Assembly (NCBI RefSeq): GCF_001598255.1
Contig: NZ_BCYP01000038.1
Span: 1-64,000 of the forward strand
Source of the DNA: Mitsuaria chitosanitabida ATCC BAA-476 = NBRC 102408
GTDB taxonomy: Bacteria > Pseudomonadota > Gammaproteobacteria > Burkholderiales > Burkholderiaceae_C
Length of the DNA: 64,000 bases
Direction of reading: 5' to 3'
Translations under genes and position numbers: made by a program
Shown here: positions 49,061 to 58,892 of the stretch, piece by piece
Layout of the letters: each line of letters begins with the position of its first letter
How positions within the stretch are numbered: position 1 is the first letter of the stretch
The notes under the pieces: generated by a model
Databases searched by the model: none
Told to the model about the DNA's origin: nothing
Seen by the model: the letters and a program-made list of their open reading frames with translations, nothing else

Positions 49061-49582
49061 TCAGCGCTTCCTGGCCGAGGCCTTCTTGGCGACGGATTTC
49101 TTGGCGACAGGCGTGGCCTTCGCCTTCGCCTTTGTCGTTGCCTTCGCATACGGATCGGCGAAGCCCAGTTCGAGCATGATCTCGGTCTCGCGCGCCTCCA
49201 TGAACTCGGCCTCGTCGTCTTCCTCGTGGTCGTAGCCCTGCGCGTGCAAGGTGCCGTGGACCAGCATGTGCGCGTAATGCGCGGCCAGGTCCAGGCCCAT
49301 CTCCTTGGCTTCGCGCTCGACGACCTCGGCACAGATCACCAGATCCGCGGCGACCACCGGCTCATGCGCATAGTCGAAGGTCAGCACGTTGGTCGCGTAG
49401 TCCTTGGCGCGGTACTCGTTGTTGAGCGACCGCCCCTCCTCCGCGTCGACGATGCGCACGGTCATCTCGCCGGGCAGCTCCAGCGCGGCGCGCATCCAGC
49501 GGATGACCTTGTGACGCGGGAGCTCCGCCTTGTGGCGAGGATCCGCGAATTGCAGCGAGAGGCTCAGTTCGGGACGGCTCAT
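49061..49582 (-). CDS. ybeY: Endoribonuclease YbeY (rRNA maturation factor)
   Basis: A 173-residue zinc metalloenzyme needed for 16S rRNA 3' maturation and 70S quality control. The metal motif is [11 protein letters not shown] (H-x3-H-x5-H), preceded by [17 protein letters not shown]. The C-terminal 27 residues are an Ala/Lys/Arg tail not seen in short homologues. The start overlaps the phoH stop by four bases (49579-49582). A longer upstream frame is a shadow of phoH. Confidence 0.95.
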   Translation of the reverse strand: MSRPELSLSLQFADPRHKAELPRHKVIRWMRAALELPGEMTVRIVDAEEGRSLNNEYRAKDYATNVLTFDYAHEPVVAADLVICAEVVEREAKEMGLDLAAHYAHMLVHGTLHAQGYDHEEDDEAEFMEARETEIMLELGFADPYAKATTKAKAKATPVAKKSVAKKASARKR

Positions 49583-50937
49583 CGTGCGGCTCCCTTCCGG
49601 GTGGCGGGCTTGCGCGCCGCGGGCTTGGCGACGGCCTTCGCCGCCGCCTTCTTCGCGGGCACCTTCTTGGCGGTCGGCGCTTTCGCGATCGGCTTCTTCG
49701 CCGTCGCGGGCTTCGTGGCCACCGGCTTCGGGCTCGGCTTGGCGACGGTCTTCGATGCCGTCTTCTTCACGACAGCCCCTTTCACGGCGGGCTTCTTCGC
49801 CGCGGGCTTCGCGACAGCTCTTGCGATCGGCGCCGCCGGGGCGATCGGCCGTTCGTCGAAACGCAGGGCCTGCTCGCGCAGCACCAGCGCGCGCAGCCGG
49901 CGCTCCTCGCGCTCCTCGGAGAAGCGGGCCTCGCGTTCCTGCTGCTCGCGGGCCTCCTCCTCGGCCTGCGCTTCCGCGCGGGTCTCGTAGGCCTGGACGA
50001 TGCGCGCCACCAGCGGATGCCGCACCACGTCCGCACGCGTGAAGCGCGTGATCGCGATGCCATCGACGCCGTCCAGCACCTGCTCCGCATCGACCAGTCC
50101 GCTGGCCATGCCGCGCGGCAGGTCGATCTGGCTGGTGTCGCCGGTCACCACGCACTTGCTGCCGAAGCCGATGCGGGTGAGGAACATCTTCATCTGCTCG
50201 GGCGTCGTGTTCTGCGCCTCGTCCAGGATGACGAAGGCGTGATTCAGCGTCCGGCCGCGCATGAAGGCCAGCGGCGCGATCTCCAGCTGGCCCTTCTCGA
50301 AGGCCTTGGTCACGCGGTCGAAGCCGAGCAGGTCGTAGAGCGCGTCGTACAGCGGGCGCAGATAGGGGTCGACCTTCTGCGTCAGGTCGCCGGGCAGGAA
50401 GCCCAGGCGCTCGCCGGCCTCCACGGCCGGACGCGTCAGGATGATGCGCTGCACCGACGAGCGCTCCAGCGCATCCACCGCGCAGGCCACCGCCAGGAAG
50501 GTCTTGCCCGTACCGGCCGGCCCGATGCCGAAGCTGATGTCGTGCGACAGGATGCGGCGCAGGTACTCGTGCTGGTTGGGCGTGCGGCCGGCCAGGTCGG
50601 CGCGGCGCGTGCGCAGCACGACGTGGCCCTCGGCGTCGACATCACCCGGCGCGCCGCCGGCGCGCATCGGCGCGGCCACGTCGTTGGCCGCCTCGACGAT
50701 GGCCAGCCGCAGGCTCTCGCCCGGGATGGCGCGATCGGCGCGCGCGTACATCGCCTCCAGCAGGACCAGCGTCCGCTGGGCCGCGGCGCGCTCGCCCTCG
50801 ATGTTGAAGTGCTCGGCGCGATGGGTGATGCGCACCGACAGGGCCGCCTCGATCTGGCGGAGATGCTCGTCCAACGGGCCGCACAGATGGGACAGGCGGC
50901 GGTTGTCGGCGGGGGTGAAAGCGTGGCGCAGGTTCAA
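49579..50937 (-). CDS. phoH: PhoH-family ATPase
   Basis: A 452-residue PhoH-like protein with Walker [14 protein letters not shown], Walker B VILDEAQN, and downstream [12 protein letters not shown]. The N-terminal part is KH-like RNA-binding; together with YbeY it is thought to act in RNA processing. The start codon appears to be TTG (50935-50937): the family start [13 protein letters not shown] follows it and ggag is upstream, with no suitable ATG nearby. The last 90 residues are a Lys/Ala/Pro tail, far longer than usual. Confidence 0.93.
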   Translation of the reverse strand: MNLRHAFTPADNRRLSHLCGPLDEHLRQIEAALSVRITHRAEHFNIEGERAAAQRTLVLLEAMYARADRAIPGESLRLAIVEAANDVAAPMRAGGAPGDVDAEGHVVLRTRRADLAGRTPNQHEYLRRILSHDISFGIGPAGTGKTFLAVACAVDALERSSVQRIILTRPAVEAGERLGFLPGDLTQKVDPYLRPLYDALYDLLGFDRVTKAFEKGQLEIAPLAFMRGRTLNHAFVILDEAQNTTPEQMKMFLTRIGFGSKCVVTGDTSQIDLPRGMASGLVDAEQVLDGVDGIAITRFTRADVVRHPLVARIVQAYETRAEAQAEEEAREQQEREARFSEEREERRLRALVLREQALRFDERPIAPAAPIARAVAKPAAKKPAVKGAVVKKTASKTVAKPSPKPVATKPATAKKPIAKAPTAKKVPAKKAAAKAVAKPAARKPATRKGAAR

Positions 50938-51029
50938 GGCGGCACGGGCTCCGTATTCAGGGGGGTTGAGGGCGGTATTGTCGCGCGCGGACGCGCCGCG
51001 CGCTGGTCGTCACTGCACAATCGCCCCCC

Positions 51030-52532
51030 ATGCAGCGGACCACAGAACAACAAGGGACTCCAGGGATGGACCCGCGGGAGGCGGGCCCGACCAGCACGAT
51101 CGACGGATCGGTGCTCGCGCCCCGCGCGGCGCGCGGCGGCAGCAACGCCGTCGCGCTGGCCTGCGGCATCGCCGCGACGCTCGCGCTGATCGCGCCGACC
51201 TGCCTGGCGCAGGCGGCCGCCGACGCTCCCCCCGGCTCGCCGAACCGCTGGGCCCTGGTCGCCTCGCAACTGGGCTACGGCCTGCAATCGGCGCTGGTGC
51301 TGATGGCATTCGTGCTGGGTCTGCTGATCTGGCAACGCCGCGCGCAACGGCACATCGCCTGGTTGCTGGCACTGATGCCGGGCTGGGTGCTCATGGTCGG
51401 CCTGGCCCGGCTGACCCCCTGGCCGGCGGCCATCGCCGTCGTGCTCGCGCCCTGGCTGCTGTGGTGCGGCGTCCATTACCTGATGCGACGGCTGCGCCGG
51501 CGCGACCGCCGCCTGCACCGCGCGCTGCTGGCGCAGGCGGTGCTCTTCCCGATCGCGCTGCTGCTGCCCGTCCCGAGCGCGCAGATCGCCGCCTTCGCCC
51601 TGTGGTGGCTGGGTGCGCAACTGCTGATCGCGATGGCCTGGCATGTCTGGCATCTCTGGCAGGACATGTTCCTGCCCACGCTCGAGGAGCGCTATCCGCG
51701 CGCCGACTTCGCCCTGAGCTGCGGCCTGATCGGCCTGGGCGCGCTGGCCGTGCTGGCGGCCTGGCTGCTGCCGGGCAGCGGATTGGCGAGCGTCCTGGGC
51801 CCGCTGGCGCTGATCGGGATGGGGCTGCACCGCGTGCGCGACTTCGCCCGGGCGCTGACGCAATCCGAGCTGGCCGTGCTGCAAGGCGAGCTCCGCCTGC
51901 AGGAGCGCATCGCCGAGCTGGAGCGCCACTTCGACCAGGTCGCCGAGGCCAAGCTCGAGCAGGTCACCGAGCGCGAGCGCAAGCGCATCGCCGCCGACCT
52001 GCACGACGACCTGGGCGCCAAGCTGCTCACCATCGTCCACACCAGCGAATCGGACCGCATCTCCACCCTGGCCCGCGAGGCGCTGGAGGAGATGCGCCTG
52101 TCCGTGCGCGGGCTGACCGGCAAGCCGGTGGTGCTGCTGGACGCGCTGGGCGACTGGCGCGCCGAGGTGGTGTCGCGGCTGGCCCAGGCCAACATCCTGG
52201 CCGAATGGAAGTCCCCGGCCGAGGACATCGAGCACACCTTCCCCGCCCGCGCCTACGTCCAGACCACCCGCATCCTGCGGGAGTCGGTCAGCAACATCAT
52301 CAAGCACTCGGGCGCGACGCACTGCGTGATCAGCTGCTCGGCGCAGGACGGCTACTTCTCGGTGGTGATCCAGGACAACGGCCAGGGCATCCCGCTGGAG
52401 CTCGAGGGTCGCCTGGACAAGGGACATGGCATGGCCAGCATGAAGGCGCGCGCCAAGCAGATGCACGGCCAGTGCCTGGTCGAGTCCGGCCCCGGCTGGG
52501 GCACGGTGATCCGCCTGACCATCCCGCTCTGA
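51030..52532 (+). CDS. NarL-type sensor histidine kinase
   Basis: A 500-residue kinase with about seven membrane helices (about 40-280), a coiled helix, a HisKA_3 box ERKRIAADLHDDLGAKLL with the acceptor at H325 in this numbering, and a HATPase domain with RESVSNIIKHSGA, DNGQG and GHGMASMKARA. The first 40 residues are polar. ATG 51066 (MDPRE) is an equally good start. It is divergent from phoH and lies 217 bases before a matching response regulator with which it should form a pair. No sensory ligand domain is recognisable. Confidence 0.88.
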   Translation: MQRTTEQQGTPGMDPREAGPTSTIDGSVLAPRAARGGSNAVALACGIAATLALIAPTCLAQAAADAPPGSPNRWALVASQLGYGLQSALVLMAFVLGLLIWQRRAQRHIAWLLALMPGWVLMVGLARLTPWPAAIAVVLAPWLLWCGVHYLMRRLRRRDRRLHRALLAQAVLFPIALLLPVPSAQIAAFALWWLGAQLLIAMAWHVWHLWQDMFLPTLEERYPRADFALSCGLIGLGALAVLAAWLLPGSGLASVLGPLALIGMGLHRVRDFARALTQSELAVLQGELRLQERIAELERHFDQVAEAKLEQVTERERKRIAADLHDDLGAKLLTIVHTSESDRISTLAREALEEMRLSVRGLTGKPVVLLDALGDWRAEVVSRLAQANILAEWKSPAEDIEHTFPARAYVQTTRILRESVSNIIKHSGATHCVISCSAQDGYFSVVIQDNGQGIPLELEGRLDKGHGMASMKARAKQMHGQCLVESGPGWGTVIRLTIPL

Positions 52533-52749
52533 TCCGCGACCACCGGCGCGGCAAGCCCGCGCCCATCGCCGATCGCGGCGGCCGGGCGCCGCCCGCGCCG
52601 GCGGGAAATGGCCCGGGGCGTGATCCATTGCCGGGCGCGCCACACTCGGGCGTTGATCGGGATGGTCAGCCCGCCCGGAAAGCCGTACCGTTGCAAACAC
52701 CCGCCAGCTTTCCTGTGGCTGTCGCTTTCCTGAGCAAGAATCCCGCGCC

Positions 52750-53403
52750 ATGAACCACATCCTGCTGCTCGAAGACATTCCCGAAATCCGCGCCTGGCTC
52801 AAGGTCCTGGTGAAACAGGTCTTCGCCAACGCGGTCGTCACCGAGTGCTCGCGCGTGCAGGACGCGCTGCAGCAGGTCAACTCGCAGCGCTTCACGCTGG
52901 CGCTGCTGGACCTGGGTCTGCCCGACGGCTCCGGCGTGGACGTGATCTCAGCGCTGCGCGAGAAGCAACCCGAAGTCCAATCCGTCATCGTCACCATCCA
53001 CGACGACGACGAGCACCTCTTCCCCGCGCTGCAGGCCGGCGCCTTCGGCTACCTGCTCAAGGAACAGTCGCGCGAACTGCTCGTCGAGCAGCTTCAGCGC
53101 ATCAGCCAGGGCGAGCCGCCGCTGTCTCCGTCGATCGCCCGCAAGGTCATCGCCTACTTCACCTCGCAGCGTCGCCCGCAGGCGGCGCAGGTGCTGCACG
53201 AGGTCTCGCTGACCGACCGCGAGACCGAGGTCCTGCTGCGCGTGGCCAAGGGCTTCACGCTGCCGGAGATTGGCGTGCAGCTGGGCCTGTCGCGCCACAC
53301 CATCGCCGACTACGTCAAGCAGATCTACCGCAAGCTCAACGTGAGCTCGCGCGCCGAGGCCGCGCTCGAAGCGCAACGCCTGGGCCTGTTCGGCCGGAAC
53401 TGA
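52750..53403 (+). CDS. NarL/LuxR-family response regulator
   Basis: A 217-residue regulator. The receiver has acidic pocket E8/D9, phospho-Asp D54 (LLDLGLPDGSG), T82 (VTIHDD) and K104 (GYLLKEQS). It is followed by a LuxR-type helix-turn-helix (about 155-210: LTDRETEVLLRVAKG, then IADYVKQIYRKLNVSSRAEA). The partner is probably the kinase directly upstream. The target genes are unknown. It ends 98 bases before ruvA. Confidence 0.92.
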   Translation: MNHILLLEDIPEIRAWLKVLVKQVFANAVVTECSRVQDALQQVNSQRFTLALLDLGLPDGSGVDVISALREKQPEVQSVIVTIHDDDEHLFPALQAGAFGYLLKEQSRELLVEQLQRISQGEPPLSPSIARKVIAYFTSQRRPQAAQVLHEVSLTDRETEVLLRVAKGFTLPEIGVQLGLSRHTIADYVKQIYRKLNVSSRAEAALEAQRLGLFGRN

Positions 53404-53501
53404 GGCAGCCCGGTCCGCCCGCGCGCGGACCCGGGAAAATACTGGACAAACATCCAGCAAAATCCGCTCGACGCCTCGCCGAACGCGGATAATCCGCGCC
53501 C

Positions 53502-54071
53502 ATGATCGGCAAGCTCAGCGGCGTCATCGCGGAAAAATCGCCCCCGCAGGTCCTCATCGACGTGCAAGGCGTCGGCTACGAAGTCGACGTCCCCATGAGC
53601 ACCTTCTTCAACCTGCCGGGCCTCGGTGAGAAGACCTCGCTGCTGACCCACCTGAGCATCCGCGAGGACGCCCACGTCCTCTTCGGCTTCCTCACCGCCG
53701 AGGAACGCAACACCTTCCGCCTGCTGATCAAGATCAGCGGCGTCGGCCCGAAGATGGCGCTGTCCCTGCTGTCGGGCATGTCGGTGGGCGACCTGGCACA
53801 GACCGTCGCGAAGCAGGAAGCCGGCCGCCTGGTGAAGGTGCCCGGCATCGGCAAGAAGACCGCGGAGCGTCTGCTGCTGGAGCTCAAGGGCAAGCTCAGC
53901 CCGGATCTGGCGCTGCCGGTCTCGGTGGCCAACGACGCGCAGGCCGACATCCTGCAGGCGCTGGTCGCCCTGGGCTACAGCGAGAAGGAAGCGGGCACCG
54001 CGCTCAAGTCCCTGCCGCCGGATGTCGGTGTCAGCGAGGGCATCAAGCTCGCGATGAAGCACCTGTCGTGA
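53502..54071 (+). CDS. ruvA: Holliday junction branch migration protein RuvA
   Basis: A 189-residue junction-binding protein that forms tetramers gripping four-way DNA. The OB-fold domain starts [18 protein letters not shown]; two helix-hairpin-helix motifs follow ([14 protein letters not shown] and [19 protein letters not shown]); domain III ([16 protein letters not shown]) docks to RuvB. ruvB follows 31 bases later. Confidence 0.97.
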   Translation: MIGKLSGVIAEKSPPQVLIDVQGVGYEVDVPMSTFFNLPGLGEKTSLLTHLSIREDAHVLFGFLTAEERNTFRLLIKISGVGPKMALSLLSGMSVGDLAQTVAKQEAGRLVKVPGIGKKTAERLLLELKGKLSPDLALPVSVANDAQADILQALVALGYSEKEAGTALKSLPPDVGVSEGIKLAMKHLS

Positions 54072-54102
54072 CCCGCCGCGCGCCGCCGCACAATCCCTCG
54101 CC

Positions 54103-55164
54103 ATGAGCATCCAGACCGACGACTTCACCCCGCGCCCGCAGCAGGCACGGCTGATCAGCGCGCAGCCGGCCTCGCCCAACGAGGACGCGATCGAACGCGC
54201 GTTGCGGCCCAAGCTGCTCGACGAGTACGTCGGCCAGGCGAAGGCGCGCGAGCAGCTGGAGATCTTCATCGGTGCCGCGAAGAAGCGCGGCGAGGCGCTC
54301 GATCACGTGCTGCTCTTCGGCCCGCCCGGCCTGGGCAAGACCACGCTGAGCCACATCGTCGCCGCCGAACTGGGCGTCAATCTGCGCCAGACCAGCGGAC
54401 CGGTACTGGAGAAGCCCAAGGACCTGGCCGCCATCCTCACCAACCTCGAGCGCAACGACGTGCTCTTCATCGACGAGATCCACCGGCTCTCGCCCGTCGT
54501 CGAGGAAATCCTGTATCCGGCGCTCGAGGACTACCAGATCGACATCATGATCGGCGAGGGCCCGGCGGCGCGCTCGATCAAGCTGGACCTGCAGCCTTTC
54601 ACCCTGGTCGGCGCGACCACGCGGGCCGGCATGCTGACCAACCCGCTGCGCGATCGCTTCGGCATCGTGGCGCGGCTGGAGTTCTACACCTCGGAGGAGC
54701 TGCAGCGCATCGTGACGCGCTCGGCCCAGCTGCTGGGCGCGGCCATCGAGCCGGCCGGCGCGCTGGAAGTGGCGCGGCGCTCGCGCGGCACGCCGCGGAT
54801 CGCCAACCGGCTGCTGCGCCGGGTGCGCGACTACGCCGAGGTGAAGGCCGACGGCACCATCACCCGCACGATCGCGGAGAAGGCCCTGGCCATGCTGGAC
54901 GTCGATCCGCTGGGCTTCGACCTGATGGACCGCAAGCTGCTGGAGGCGGTGGTGCACCGCTTCGACGGCGGCCCGGTCGGGCTGGACAACGTGGCGGCCG
55001 CCATCGGCGAGGAGCCCGGCACCATCGAGGACGTGATCGAGCCCTACCTGATCCAGCAAGGCTTCCTGCAGCGCACGCCGCGGGGACGCATCGCGACGCT
55101 GGCCGCGTACCGGCACCTGGGCGTCGCCCCGCCCAAGCAGGCGGGGCAGTTGTTCGACGAATAG
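54103..55164 (+). CDS. ruvB: Holliday junction branch migration ATPase RuvB
   Basis: A 353-residue AAA+ motor that drives branch migration with RuvA. Walker [11 protein letters not shown], Walker [12 protein letters not shown], sensor 1 GATTRAG, arginine finger region LRDRFG and a C-terminal winged helix ([16 protein letters not shown]) are complete. RuvC is not in the window. Confidence 0.97.
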   Translation: MSIQTDDFTPRPQQARLISAQPASPNEDAIERALRPKLLDEYVGQAKAREQLEIFIGAAKKRGEALDHVLLFGPPGLGKTTLSHIVAAELGVNLRQTSGPVLEKPKDLAAILTNLERNDVLFIDEIHRLSPVVEEILYPALEDYQIDIMIGEGPAARSIKLDLQPFTLVGATTRAGMLTNPLRDRFGIVARLEFYTSEELQRIVTRSAQLLGAAIEPAGALEVARRSRGTPRIANRLLRRVRDYAEVKADGTITRTIAEKALAMLDVDPLGFDLMDRKLLEAVVHRFDGGPVGLDNVAAAIGEEPGTIEDVIEPYLIQQGFLQRTPRGRIATLAAYRHLGVAPPKQAGQLFDE

Positions 55165-55260
55165 GCTGGGGTCTCAGCGAGCGGGCCATGCGGGCCCGCC
55201 CATCGATGCCTTCACCGTCGGCCGCGGTGGCGCCGCCCATGAACGCGACAGGCCAAAGAA

Positions 55261-55284
55261 AAAGGCGCTCCGAAGAGCGCCTTT
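55261..55284 (-). terminator. Terminator of the porin gene
   Basis: aaaggcgctc-cgaa-gagcgccttt pairs ten bases; on the minus strand further T follow. It is 21 bases past the porin stop. Confidence 0.85.
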
Positions 55285-55304
55285 GTCGTTCCTGATCCGG
55301 AGGA

Positions 55305-56258
55305 TCAGAAGTTGTGGCGAACGCCCAGAGCGAAGGAGTTCAGGTCGTCGCGCTTGTTGGCCGTGGTCGCATCGACCGCCGTGTAGAAGGCGTAGACCTT
55401 GGTGCGCTTGCTCAGGTTGTAGTTGTAGGCCAGCGTGTACTGCTTGCCGCCGTTGCGACCACCGTTGAACGAGTAGGCGCCGGCCTTGGTGCCGCCGACG
55501 TTCAGGTGGAATTCCGACTGGCCCAGCGTGTACATCACGGCGGCACGGCCGATCCAGCGCGCGTCCTTCACGCCTGCGGGCGCGTTGCCCGCTTCTTCGC
55601 GCTGCGCGTAGCCGCCGAAGGTGAAGGCGCCCAGTTCGTACAGGCCGCGGATCGCGTACTGCTTGGCCGGGCCTTGCTTGCTGTAGCCGGCGCCCAGGTG
55701 CATCGGGCCCTGGTCGTAGTTCAGCGCGACGTCGTAGCCACGGGGATCCACGCCCTCGCCGGCGTGCACGGTGAACTCACCGTTGAAGCCGTTGATGTTG
55801 GGGGTGAAGTAGCCGACCTTGTTGGTCTGCGTGAAGCCGGCGCCGGAGTACAGCTTGTCTTCCGAGGTGCCGGTGTCGTGGTTGTGCATCGACACGTAGT
55901 CGGCGGTGGCGTAGTACGAGCCCGGGGTCCAGCGGCCCAGACGGATCGCGCCGAAGTCGTTGCTGCCGATCTGCACGCTGGCTTCACGGTTCCAGAACGC
56001 GGGGTTGGTCTGCTTGCCGTCGTCGGAGTTCAGGCCGTGTTCCAGCGCGAAGCTGGCCTTCAGACCGCCGCCCAGGTCTTCGGTGCCCTTGAAGCCCAGA
56101 CGCGAGTTGTTGTTGATCACGGAGGCGACGCGGTCGCCGTTGCCGGTCTTGATGCTCTCGACCGAGGTGTTCAGTCGGCCCCACAGCGTGACCGAGCTCT
56201 GGGCGAAAACGGGAGCGGAGAGCGCCGCGATGGCAGCTGCAATGGCAATCTTTTTCAT
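55305..56258 (-). CDS. Gram-negative general porin (beta-barrel)
   Basis: A 317-residue outer-membrane porin of the betaproteobacterial trimeric type. Signal peptide MKKIAIAAAIAALSAPVFA, then the family start SSVTLWGRLN and LGFKGTEDLGGGLKA with FALEHG, many amphipathic strands, and the C-terminal ALGVRHNF with terminal Phe needed for barrel assembly. ATG 56258 is the signal start; an upstream extension through the next gene's region is a shadow. Highly biased codon use suggests strong expression. Confidence 0.95.
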   Translation of the reverse strand: MKKIAIAAAIAALSAPVFAQSSVTLWGRLNTSVESIKTGNGDRVASVINNNSRLGFKGTEDLGGGLKASFALEHGLNSDDGKQTNPAFWNREASVQIGSNDFGAIRLGRWTPGSYYATADYVSMHNHDTGTSEDKLYSGAGFTQTNKVGYFTPNINGFNGEFTVHAGEGVDPRGYDVALNYDQGPMHLGAGYSKQGPAKQYAIRGLYELGAFTFGGYAQREEAGNAPAGVKDARWIGRAAVMYTLGQSEFHLNVGGTKAGAYSFNGGRNGGKQYTLAYNYNLSKRTKVYAFYTAVDATTANKRDDLNSFALGVRHNF

Positions 56259-56395
56259 GTCCACCTTCGTGTGTTGGAGGTTTCGGCCAGGTAAATCTGG
56301 CGCTTCGGGCGTTGGGTGTACTGCAGGGTGTGCGGAGTATAGAAGTGCGATGCACGCCCCCATGACGCCCGACGCGAAATCGCAACAGTTCCCCG

Positions 56396-57481
56396 TTAGG
56401 GGTGTCCCCGGGTGGACGACGAGGGACTTGGAGTGAGCAGGCGCGCGGTCAGCGCCTGGCCGGCGAGCAGCCCGGCGAGCACGCCCAGCTGGGCCATGGG
56501 CCCGAGCCGGTGCGCGTTCCAGAGGAACAGCGCGACCCCGCCCAGCAGCGCCACGAAGAGCGCCGCCGCGGCGATCCGGTGCGAGGACGGGACCGGCGGG
56601 TCGAATAGCGGCCGGGCCCGCGGGTCGTAGCCGGGCGCTATGCGGGCGCCGACGCCGGGCTCCCAGTGGGCCGGCTCCCACCACAACCGCAGCTTGTCGC
56701 GCCAGCGCGGCGTCCGGCGGGCCTTGCGCAGCAGCTTGGCATAGACCTGCACGTTGGCGGTCCACGGATCCCAGCTGGCGAGCGCGTCACGCGTGCCGTA
56801 GACGCAGGGCTCGCGCTCGAGCTCCTCCTGGAACGAACCGAACATCCGGTCCCAGATCACGAGGATCCCGCCGTAGTTGCGGTCGAGATAGGGGTCGTTG
56901 ACGGCGTGATGCACGCGGTGGTTGGACGGCGAGCAGAACCAGCGGTCGAACCAGCCCAGCCGCCCGACCTGCTGGGTGTGGACCCAGAACTGGTAGAGCA
57001 GGTCGACCAGCGCCACCACCGCGAAGACCAACGGCGGGAAGCCGAGGATGGCCATCGGGAGGTAGAAGATCCACCCGACCAGCCAGCCGCTGCCGGTCTG
57101 GCGCAGCGCGGTGGACAGGTTGTAGTCCTCGCTCTGATGGTGCACCGCGTGCGCCGCCCACAGCAGCGCGGTCGTGTGGCCGAGGCGGTGATGCCAGTAG
57201 TAGAGGAAGTCGTAGAGCAGCAGCCCGGTCAGCCAGACCCACCAGGCGCCGGCGTCCAGCCGCATCAGCGCGGCCCGCTCGAAGACCCAGGTGTAGATGC
57301 CCAGCGTGAACAGCTTGGTCAGCACGCCCACCACCTGACTGAGCATGCCCAGGGCGATGCTGCTGACCGCGTCGTTGAGTCGATAGGTGTCGCGGCCTCG
57401 GCGCACGCCGATCCAGTACTCCAGCCCGATCAGGGCGAAGAACACCGGCGTCGCCAGCACGATGATCTGTGCGTCGGTCAT
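56396..57481 (-). CDS. Sterol desaturase / fatty acid hydroxylase family protein
   Basis: A 361-residue membrane di-iron enzyme. The histidine clusters WHHRLGH, HAVHHQSEDYN and NHRVHH (about 95-215) are all present and are flanked by four or more membrane helices. Two additional helices end the protein. Members hydroxylate or desaturate lipids or carotenoids. The substrate is not given by context. Confidence 0.9.
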   Translation of the reverse strand: MTDAQIIVLATPVFFALIGLEYWIGVRRGRDTYRLNDAVSSIALGMLSQVVGVLTKLFTLGIYTWVFERAALMRLDAGAWWVWLTGLLLYDFLYYWHHRLGHTTALLWAAHAVHHQSEDYNLSTALRQTGSGWLVGWIFYLPMAILGFPPLVFAVVALVDLLYQFWVHTQQVGRLGWFDRWFCSPSNHRVHHAVNDPYLDRNYGGILVIWDRMFGSFQEELEREPCVYGTRDALASWDPWTANVQVYAKLLRKARRTPRWRDKLRLWWEPAHWEPGVGARIAPGYDPRARPLFDPPVPSSHRIAAAALFVALLGGVALFLWNAHRLGPMAQLGVLAGLLAGQALTARLLTPSPSSSTRGHP

Positions 57482-57635
57482 GGGTCTCCTCCAGGGGCGC
57501 TCGATGCGGCGCCTCCATTCAGCTCGTCGGTCGTCCGCGCCACGCGCCTCGCCCGCCCCTCCTCGGGGAACGGGAGCGGGCTCGCGCCCTTGTCGGTCCC
57601 GCTGGAGGCGGGTGGACGTCAGGGCGTCGCGGCCC

Positions 57636-58403
57636 TCAGGCCTTCGCGGTCTGCGACGCGGAAGGCATGAAGCCCGGCACGCCCGGATCGTCCAGCGTCA
57701 GGCCGTGCAGATGCTGGTCGTCGTTCCAGCCCACCAGCGTGAAGCCCTGCGGCGAATACAGCAGGCGGTTGACGCTCGCATTGCCCAGCACCCAGCTGCG
57801 CGGCGCCTGCAGGTCGATGCGGGTCGCGGCGCGATAGAGCGCATCCAGCACGCCGCCATGCGCCACGACCGCGATCGTCTGGCCCGCGTGGGCGGCGGCC
57901 AGCTCCGACACCACGGCGACGACGCGCGCGGACAGCTGATCCAGGCTCTCGCCGCCGGGCGGCCCGAAGCTCGGATCGCGACGGCGCCAGCGCAGCGCGT
58001 CCTCGGGAGATTCGGCCTCGATCTCGGTCCAGAGCTTGCCCTCATGGATGCCGAAGGCGCGTTCGCGCAGCCGCTGATCGAGCCGCACCTCGAGGCCGTG
58101 CGGCGCCGCCAGATGGCGCGCGGTGACCGCGGCGCGATCCAGGTCGCTCGAGTAGATCGCGTCGATGGGCTGGTCGGCGAGCGCGGCGCCGAGGCGCTCG
58201 GCCTGGCGCTCGCCCAAGGCGTTCAACGGCAGATTCAGGTGGCCTTGAAGCCGGCCCTCGCGATTCCAGGCGGTCTCGCCATGGCGGATCGCCAGGATCA
58301 GCGTGGGGTCGGTGGCGGCGCCGATCGCGGCGCGCCCGGCGTCATCCGCGGGCGCGAGGCTGGCAGGGCTGGCGGACATCGGGGTCGTCGGGCTGGCCGT
58401 CAT
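57636..58403 (-). CDS. Histidine phosphatase (phosphoglycerate-mutase-like)
   Basis: A 255-residue branch-1 histidine phosphatase. LAIRHGETAWNREGRLQG carries the nucleophilic His, the general acid Glu is in LRERAFGIHEGK, and the second His is in VAHGGVLDALYR. Relatives include GpmB and CobC-like phosphatases. Substrate unknown. The first 30 residues are non-conserved, and ATG 58379 (MSAS) is also possible. The start directly abuts the stop of the DUF1840 gene. Confidence 0.88.
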   Translation of the reverse strand: MTASPTTPMSASPASLAPADDAGRAAIGAATDPTLILAIRHGETAWNREGRLQGHLNLPLNALGERQAERLGAALADQPIDAIYSSDLDRAAVTARHLAAPHGLEVRLDQRLRERAFGIHEGKLWTEIEAESPEDALRWRRRDPSFGPPGGESLDQLSARVVAVVSELAAAHAGQTIAVVAHGGVLDALYRAATRIDLQAPRSWVLGNASVNRLLYSPQGFTLVGWNDDQHLHGLTLDDPGVPGFMPSASQTAKA

Positions 58404-58727
58404 TCAGACGCCCCAGGCCACGTCGGTGCCGGCGGCCTGGGCGGCGCGCATCAACTCCAGCAGCGGCCACAGGCGCTGGCGCAGCATCACCTCGGGTTGC
58501 GGCGGCGGCTTGCGGCCTTCGGCCTCGGCGTCCTTGACGGCGCGCTCGTGGGCCGACTGCTCGTCAGCGATCGCGGCGTCGCCGCGCGCGATCAGCGCCG
58601 GCAGGTCGCCGGCCTGGAAGATGCCCTGGGCGGACGGACTGCGGCCCAGCGCTTGGAGCGCCTGGTCGCCGTGGGCGGCCAACATGATCACATCGGCGCC
58701 GGCCTTCGACTTGAACTTGTACAGCAC
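58404..58727 (-). CDS. DUF1840 family protein
   Basis: A 107-residue small protein (LYKFKSKAGADVIMLAAHGDQALQ; then ALIARGDAAIADEQ; end LLELMRAAQAAGTDVAWG). The function of the family is unknown. The start is a GTG at 58727, preceded by gggag at normal spacing; no ATG fits. It is transcribed with the phosphatase gene, whose ATG begins one base after its stop. Confidence 0.8.
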   Translation of the reverse strand: MLYKFKSKAGADVIMLAAHGDQALQALGRSPSAQGIFQAGDLPALIARGDAAIADEQSAHERAVKDAEAEGRKPPPQPEVMLRQRLWPLLELMRAAQAAGTDVAWGV

Positions 58728-58892
58728 GCGGGTCTCCCGGCCGTCGACTGCGGCCAAGCGCGCATTGTGCCGCCGGCTCGCGCGATGCAGTGGAGAGGAC
58801 TCCCGAGGGGCGAGAGTCGACGGCGAGGGCCGACGACTCGGCCGCATCGGCGGCGGCGCGCCCGTTCACGCCGGGCCACGACCGATCGGCGC

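Noticed and set aside
55181..55199. gcgggcc-atgcg-ggcccgc hairpin after ruvB as terminator
   Set aside because: There is no T-run and only seven pairs; such GC stems are frequent by chance here.
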